Shown: positions 56,571 through 64,000 of the stretch, in pieces | Position numbering within the stretch: the stretch's first letter is position 1 | Layout of the letters: each line of letters starts with the position of its first letter | Origin: Serratia marcescens | Lineage (GTDB): Bacteria; Pseudomonadota; Gammaproteobacteria; Enterobacterales; Enterobacteriaceae | Direction of reading: 5' to 3' | NCBI RefSeq assembly: GCF_029846115.1 | Contig: NZ_JARVZZ010000001.1 | Coordinates: forward strand, 3,844,001-3,908,000 | DNA: 64,000 nt | Program-made: the position numbers and the translations under genes | The notes under the pieces: model-generated | Seen by the model: the letters and a program-made list of their open reading frames with translations, nothing else | Databases searched by the model: none | Told to the model about the DNA's origin: nothing

Positions 56571-57554
56571 TCAATACAGCGTAGAGCGGGAAACCTCGTT
56601 CAACAACATACCGGCGCGCAGGCCCAGCGCCACATTGGGGTTAGGGAACAGTATCCACGCCCCCTCTGGGCCAACGCGATAGTCCTCCTGAGGCTGCTCG
56701 CACAGCAACATGCCCGGCTTCAGTTCGGTAAAATTGGCCGTGTCATCATCCAGGTACAGCTTGAAATCTTCGCTGTGCTTGATCAACGAGTGCATCACGC
56801 GGAAAACTCGAATCTCGTCGCCCGCACGCGCCGGCAATGCCCCCTCGCTGACCGCCGCCCGCAGAGCGCGATCGATGGCGGCGAACTGCTGCAGATCGTT
56901 GCTGCCGAACGGCCGCGCTTTGCCCAGCTCGAGCGTACAGCTCGCCGCATTGAGATGTTCACTGGAGTAATGGCTAAAAGTCCCGCCCGGTGCGCTGTGC
57001 ACCACCAGCGCATCCAAATCGGCGGCATCCAACAGCTTTAACATCGGCTCACTGTACGGGCGTTTCTGGAAGGGCAAAATGCCGAAGCGTGGCAACCGCG
57101 ATTCACGGATGGCGGTGTGCAAATCGTAATGGAAGCGCGCCGCCTGTTCCCCATCGAAAAAGGCGGCAAGCGCACGCTCCAGCTGCTGCGCGCGCACGGT
57201 TTCGCCGCTGGCGGCGAAGTTGCGGTAGCGGCCGCCGAACATGCGGTTCATATCGCTGTGCAGATAACGCTTGCCGGCCCGCATCGCCGCCGGGTTGCCC
57301 AGCACCACCAACAGCCGCACCCTCAGCGGCAACCGGCCGGCCAGCAGATCACCGACCAACTGATTGAGCAGTTCGATCGGCGCGGTTTCGTTGCCGTGCA
57401 CGCCCGCCGACATCACCATCGCCTGGCGGTAAGGCTGCCGCGGCGTGAGCTCCAGCACCCCTTCCCCCTGCCAGCGCCAGCGCAGCAATGGCGTTTCACC
57501 CTGCCATTCGACAGGTTCGTTCCCTTCCAGCGTCAGGGGCAGTAGATCGATCAT
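56571..57554 (-). CDS. astE: Succinylglutamate desuccinylase
   Basis: AstE hydrolyses N-succinylglutamate to succinate and glutamate, the fifth step of the AST arginine pathway. The 327-residue zinc enzyme of the aspartoacylase family shows the metal motif HGNETAPIE (AGVHGNETAP), the segment SDMNRMFGG and the later DLHTAIRESRLPRFGILP with the catalytic His region. The start at 57554 (MIDLLPLTL) follows GGGAGGCGGC. It is the last gene of the operon, 10 bases after astB. Confidence 0.95.
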   Translation of the reverse strand: MIDLLPLTLEGNEPVEWQGETPLLRWRWQGEGVLELTPRQPYRQAMVMSAGVHGNETAPIELLNQLVGDLLAGRLPLRVRLLVVLGNPAAMRAGKRYLHSDMNRMFGGRYRNFAASGETVRAQQLERALAAFFDGEQAARFHYDLHTAIRESRLPRFGILPFQKRPYSEPMLKLLDAADLDALVVHSAPGGTFSHYSSEHLNAASCTLELGKARPFGSNDLQQFAAIDRALRAAVSEGALPARAGDEIRVFRVMHSLIKHSEDFKLYLDDDTANFTELKPGMLLCEQPQEDYRVGPEGAWILFPNPNVALGLRAGMLLNEVSRSTLY

Positions 57555-57564
57555 GCCGCCTCCC

Positions 57565-58905
57565 TTAGCGTTGGAATGGATAGATGGAACCAAGTCCGAG
57601 GATCGACGTCAGCGAATCCAGCGCCTCGCGCCCTTCGCGCAGCAGCAGCGGATCGGCCAGGTCATCCTGCGTCAGGCGATCGCGGTAATGGCGATCGACC
57701 CACTCGTTCAACGTTGTGAACAGCCGATCGTTCATCATCACGCGCGGATTCACCGCCCGCAGCTCCTGCTCGTTAAGCGCCACCCGCAGCCGCAGGCAGG
57801 CCGGGCCGCCGCCGTTGCGCATGCTTTCGCGCAGGTCAAACACGCGGATTTCATCGATCGGGCCACCGCTGCCGACCATGTCGTTCAGATAACGCCACAC
57901 GCCGGCGTGCTGGCGCGACTCTTCCGGCACCACGATCATCATCTTGCCGTTCGGCTTGGTAAGAATTTGGCTGTTGAACAGGTAGGTCGCCACCGCGTCC
58001 GCCACCGAGACGCGCTCCGTCGGCACTTCTATCGCCACCAGCTCGCTGTCCAGCGTCGCCATCTTGCGGCGCACTTCATCCAGCGCCTGTTGCTGGCGGT
58101 AAAACGCCTGCTGATGGTGGAACAGCACGTTCTGGTTGCTGACCGCAATCACGTCGTTATGGAACACGCCCTGATCGATCACCGCCGGGTTTTGCTGCAC
58201 AAAGACCGTATGCTGCTCGTCCAACTGGTGCAGGCGAGCGATCGCCTCGCCGGCTTCGCGCGTCTGGCGCGCCGGATAACGCGCCGGTGCCGTTTCGCCG
58301 CCGAACTCCTGCCGACCGTAGACAAACACCTGCACGCTGCGCCTGGCGTAGTCGCCGCCCAAACGGTTGTGGTTGGCCGCCCCTTCGTCACCGAACAACG
58401 CCACCTGCGGCAGCGCCTCGTGGTGGGCGAAATGCCGATCGTCGCTGAACATCGCCCGCAATACGGCGGTGGTGGTTTCCGCTTCAATGGCGCGGTGGAA
58501 TTTGTTATTCAGGTTGGCGGCGGTGAAATGCACCTTGCCGTCGGCGCTGTCCGCCGAGGGCGACACGGTGGCCGCATTGGCGGTCCACATGCACGACGCC
58601 GAGCTGAGCGCCGACAGCAGGCGCGGCGACTGACGCATCGCCTGTGCCAGCACCGCCTCATCGCTGCCGCTGAAGCCCAGGCGACGCAGCATCGGCAAAT
58701 GCGGCCGTTCCTGCGGCGGCAATACCCCTTGCTGGAAACCGAGATCGGCCAGCGCCTTCATTTTCAGCAAGCCTTGTTTCGCCGCCAGCTTCGGGTTCGA
58801 TACGCTGTTTTGATGCTGCGTCGACGCCTCGTTGCCGAACGACAGCCCGGCATAGTGGTGCGTCAGCCCCACCAAACCGTCGAAATTGACTTCATATCCT
58901 GACAT
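57565..58905 (-). CDS. astB: N-succinylarginine dihydrolase
   Basis: AstB converts N2-succinylarginine to succinylornithine, CO2 and ammonia, the second step of the pathway. The 446-residue protein belongs to the amidinotransferase (guanidine-modifying) superfamily and is nearly the E. coli length (447). It begins [25 protein letters not shown]. The nucleophilic Cys lies in the C-terminal [12 protein letters not shown] segment. The start at 58905 is six bases after AGGGG; the ATG at 58911 overlaps the ribosome-binding sequence and is rejected. Confidence 0.95.
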   Translation of the reverse strand: MSGYEVNFDGLVGLTHHYAGLSFGNEASTQHQNSVSNPKLAAKQGLLKMKALADLGFQQGVLPPQERPHLPMLRRLGFSGSDEAVLAQAMRQSPRLLSALSSASCMWTANAATVSPSADSADGKVHFTAANLNNKFHRAIEAETTTAVLRAMFSDDRHFAHHEALPQVALFGDEGAANHNRLGGDYARRSVQVFVYGRQEFGGETAPARYPARQTREAGEAIARLHQLDEQHTVFVQQNPAVIDQGVFHNDVIAVSNQNVLFHHQQAFYRQQQALDEVRRKMATLDSELVAIEVPTERVSVADAVATYLFNSQILTKPNGKMMIVVPEESRQHAGVWRYLNDMVGSGGPIDEIRVFDLRESMRNGGGPACLRLRVALNEQELRAVNPRVMMNDRLFTTLNEWVDRHYRDRLTQDDLADPLLLREGREALDSLTSILGLGSIYPFQR

Positions 58906-58957
58906 GTTCATCCCCTGGGGATAGCGTGCGGCGGCGCCATCGCGCCGCCGCAGACGA

Positions 58958-61464
<2,507 letters not shown>

Positions 61465-61516
61465 AATGCGAACCTCTTCTGAATCAGGCTGCGCCGGTGA
61501 AGGCGCAGCCCGCTGA

Positions 61517-62746
<1,230 letters not shown>

Positions 62747-62990
62747 TCAGCAAAGGCTGAATTTTGACTGTAAGGGCCGTTCAAGCCCGGTTAGGCCGCC
62801 ACAATGCAAAAAAACCGTTGTTCAAAACCGACTTTTGCGGCGGAGAAAATGCTGTCCCTTACCGCTGATTTAGAAACAAATCTGTTACATAAAATCGGTT
62901 TTTCACTATTTATGGCGTATATCCGGTCCCTGAGCGGGAAGTAAATGTTAACGAGCAGTTAAAATACATGTCGTTTGATAAAGAGTGTAG

Positions 62991-63006
62991 AGCAGCTATC
63001 GTGCCA
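62991..63006 (-). promoter_or_regulatory. Sigma-54 promoter of the ast operon
   Basis: On the minus strand TGGCAC-GATAG-CTGCT matches the -24/-12 consensus TGGCAC-N5-TTGCA, with GG and GC exactly ten bases apart. Transcription should begin near 62980. E. coli astC is likewise transcribed by sigma-54. Confidence 0.85.
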
Positions 63007-63059
63007 AAACGGGATTTTTGCCGGATTTTGCCATTTTTTTCGTTAAAACAACGGCTTAT

Positions 63060-63099
63060 AATGAATATTTATTCATTTTCTATGCATTGGTAATGCATA
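63060..63099. promoter_or_regulatory. ArgR boxes of the ast operon
   Basis: AATGAATATTTATTCATT (63060-63077) matches the 18-base ARG box essentially perfectly. Three bases on, TATGCATTGGTAATGCATA (63081-63099) is a second, looser box with one extra central base. A pair three bases apart is the normal ArgR arrangement. They lie about 55-95 bases upstream of the -24 element, fitting the known ArgR-assisted activation of ast by arginine. Confidence 0.8.
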
Positions 63100-63223
63100 A
63101 ATTAAAAAATAAGGCCTAAAATCATCATTGCGCGCGAAATCCTATTCAATTACGAAAAACTTCAGGATTTCTGATCGGGCTCGCAAAAAAAATTTCACTC
63201 CATTTGCTCGCTATCACACTTTT

Positions 63224-63261
63224 TGCCCCTATCGGGTGCAGCGGTGCGCCAGAAAGGTGCA
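63224..63261. promoter_or_regulatory. Tandem NtrC enhancer sites of the ast operon
   Basis: TGCCCCTATCGGGTGCA (63224-63240) and TGCGCCAGAAAGGTGCA (63245-63261) each fit TGCACC-N5-GGTGCA in 11 of 12 fixed positions. Their centres are 21 bases apart, two helical turns, on the same face. They lie about 220-255 bases upstream of the sigma-54 promoter and within 175 bases of the divergent hydrolase gene. Confidence 0.82.
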
Positions 63262-63396
63262 ACGCGGCAGCGACGCAGAGATCTCCCCCGCCATGCTCTC
63301 GAAAAAGGACCGCGCTAACCGCGGCTCCTGCTTTGTGCGCCAGCGACTACACTGTGATCCTGACCGCCCCTTCTCTTCTGCGCACAAGGAGTTACC

Positions 63397-64000
63397 ATGT
63401 CCAAGAAAACCGTCGATCTCAGCCAGCCGCACGCCCAGCACGACATCCGCGCGTTTCTCGACGCGCTGAATGCCGGCGGCGGTAAACCCATGGAGCAGAT
63501 GAAGCCCAAAGAAGCGCGCCGGGTTTTGGAGGACGCGCAACGCAGCGTCGAGGTGCCGCTGCGCGAGGTCGAGATCAGCGAGAAGAGCATTCACGTAGAA
63601 GGTCAGGATATTCTGCTGCAGCTGGTGCGGCCGGCCAGGGTCAAAGAGGCGCTGCCGGTATTCATGTTCTTCCACGGCGGTGGCTGGGTGCTGGGCGATT
63701 TTCCCACCCATGAACGGTTGGTGCGCGATCTGGTGCACAGTTCAGGCGCGGCGGCGGTGTTCGTCAACTATCCCCGCTCACCGGAGGTGCGCTACCCTGA
63801 GGCGATCAATCTGGCTTACGCCGCCACCGAATGGGTGGCCGAGTACGGCGAGAAGATCAACGTCGATGGTTCACGGCTGGCAGTGGTCGGCAACAGCGCC
63901 GGCGGCAATATGGCGGCGGTGGTCAGCCTGATGGCCAAAGAGAAAGGCATACCGGTGCTGCGTTGCCAGATCCTGCTGTGGCCCGTCACCCGCGCCCAGT
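63397..64000 (+). CDS. HSL-family alpha/beta hydrolase, N-terminal part
   Basis: The 201 residues present belong to the hormone-sensitive-lipase (alpha/beta hydrolase fold 3) family: the oxyanion motif HGGGW in MFFHGGGWVLGDFPTHERL, VNYPRSPEVRYPEAI and the nucleophile elbow GNSAGGN with the catalytic Ser. The Asp-His part of the triad lies beyond the right edge, where the gene is cut by the window. There is no signal peptide; it is likely a cytoplasmic esterase. AAGGAGTTACC precedes the ATG. It diverges from the ast operon and shares its intergenic region. Confidence 0.88.
   Translation, partial: MSKKTVDLSQPHAQHDIRAFLDALNAGGGKPMEQMKPKEARRVLEDAQRSVEVPLREVEISEKSIHVEGQDILLQLVRPARVKEALPVFMFFHGGGWVLGDFPTHERLVRDLVHSSGAAAVFVNYPRSPEVRYPEAINLAYAATEWVAEYGEKINVDGSRLAVVGNSAGGNMAAVVSLMAKEKGIPVLRCQILLWPVTRAQ

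Overview
The window is about 60% G+C enterobacterial chromosome. Gene content, protein sequences and gene order point to Serratia, most likely S. marcescens or a close relative. Many blocks match the E. coli chromosome in order: aspS-yecD-yecE-yecN-cmoA-cmoB; murJ-mviM-yceH-rimJ / mdtH / grxB / yceB; pabB-nudL-sdaA-pdeD(yoaD)-yoaE-manXYZ-yobD-mntP-rlmA-cspC-yobF; yebO-mgrB-yobH; and the arginine succinyltransferase (ast) operon. I see no rRNA, tRNA, CRISPR array, insertion sequence or integrated prophage.

Layout. 1-4.4 kb: start of aspS, an FmdB zinc ribbon, then yecD/yecE/yecN and the tRNA wobble-uridine genes cmoAB. 4.4-9.0 kb: an accessory stretch with a lipoprotein and a periplasmic FKBP-type isomerase carrying a four-fold 43-residue coiled-coil repeat, followed by a lone, A+T-richer tailspike-like gene. 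9.1-18.1 kb: cutC, a MalY/PatB-type aminotransferase, yecM, a 42-residue membrane peptide, argS, and the murJ-mviM-yceH-rimJ cluster. 18.4-27.9 kb: mdtH, grxB, an extra UbiB-like kinase, yceB, yebY, yqfB, SOS-controlled yebG, dbpA, a cold-shock gene, PurR-controlled purT and yoaH. 27.9-43.5 kb: a WaaH-like LPS glycosyltransferase, pabB-nudL, sdaA with a structured leader, a CSS-EAL phosphodiesterase, yoaE, the mannose PTS, mntP behind a yybP-ykoY manganese riboswitch, rlmA, a second YfiH-type protein, and cspC/yobF.

44.2-48.5 kb is a block that E. coli lacks at this position: a metallo-beta-lactamase-fold hydrolase, a small membrane protein, an aromatic amino acid permease, two short unknown or phage-like proteins and fosA. 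It separates cspC-yobF from yebO-mgrB-yobH. 49.5-54.7 kb is a series of small stress or membrane proteins (YecF-like, YccJ, two tiny membrane peptides, an AraC-type activator, DUF1304, pirin, Kbp, YebW, YmgB-like). 54.9-56.0 kb is a major porin. 56.5-63.3 kb is the complete astCADBE operon with a readable nitrogen-control region: a sigma-54 promoter, an ArgR box and two NtrC sites. The window ends inside an HSL-type alpha/beta hydrolase.

The most interesting signals are the repeat-built FKBP with its overlapping lipoprotein gene, the orphan tailspike gene, a second tandem pair of NtrC-like sites between the porin and ast operon with no assigned target, the nested hairpins ahead of sdaA and waaH, and several very small membrane-protein genes (12165, 48939, 50258, 51499). 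Everything is read by eye from sequence; family names come from remembered homologues, not from searches.
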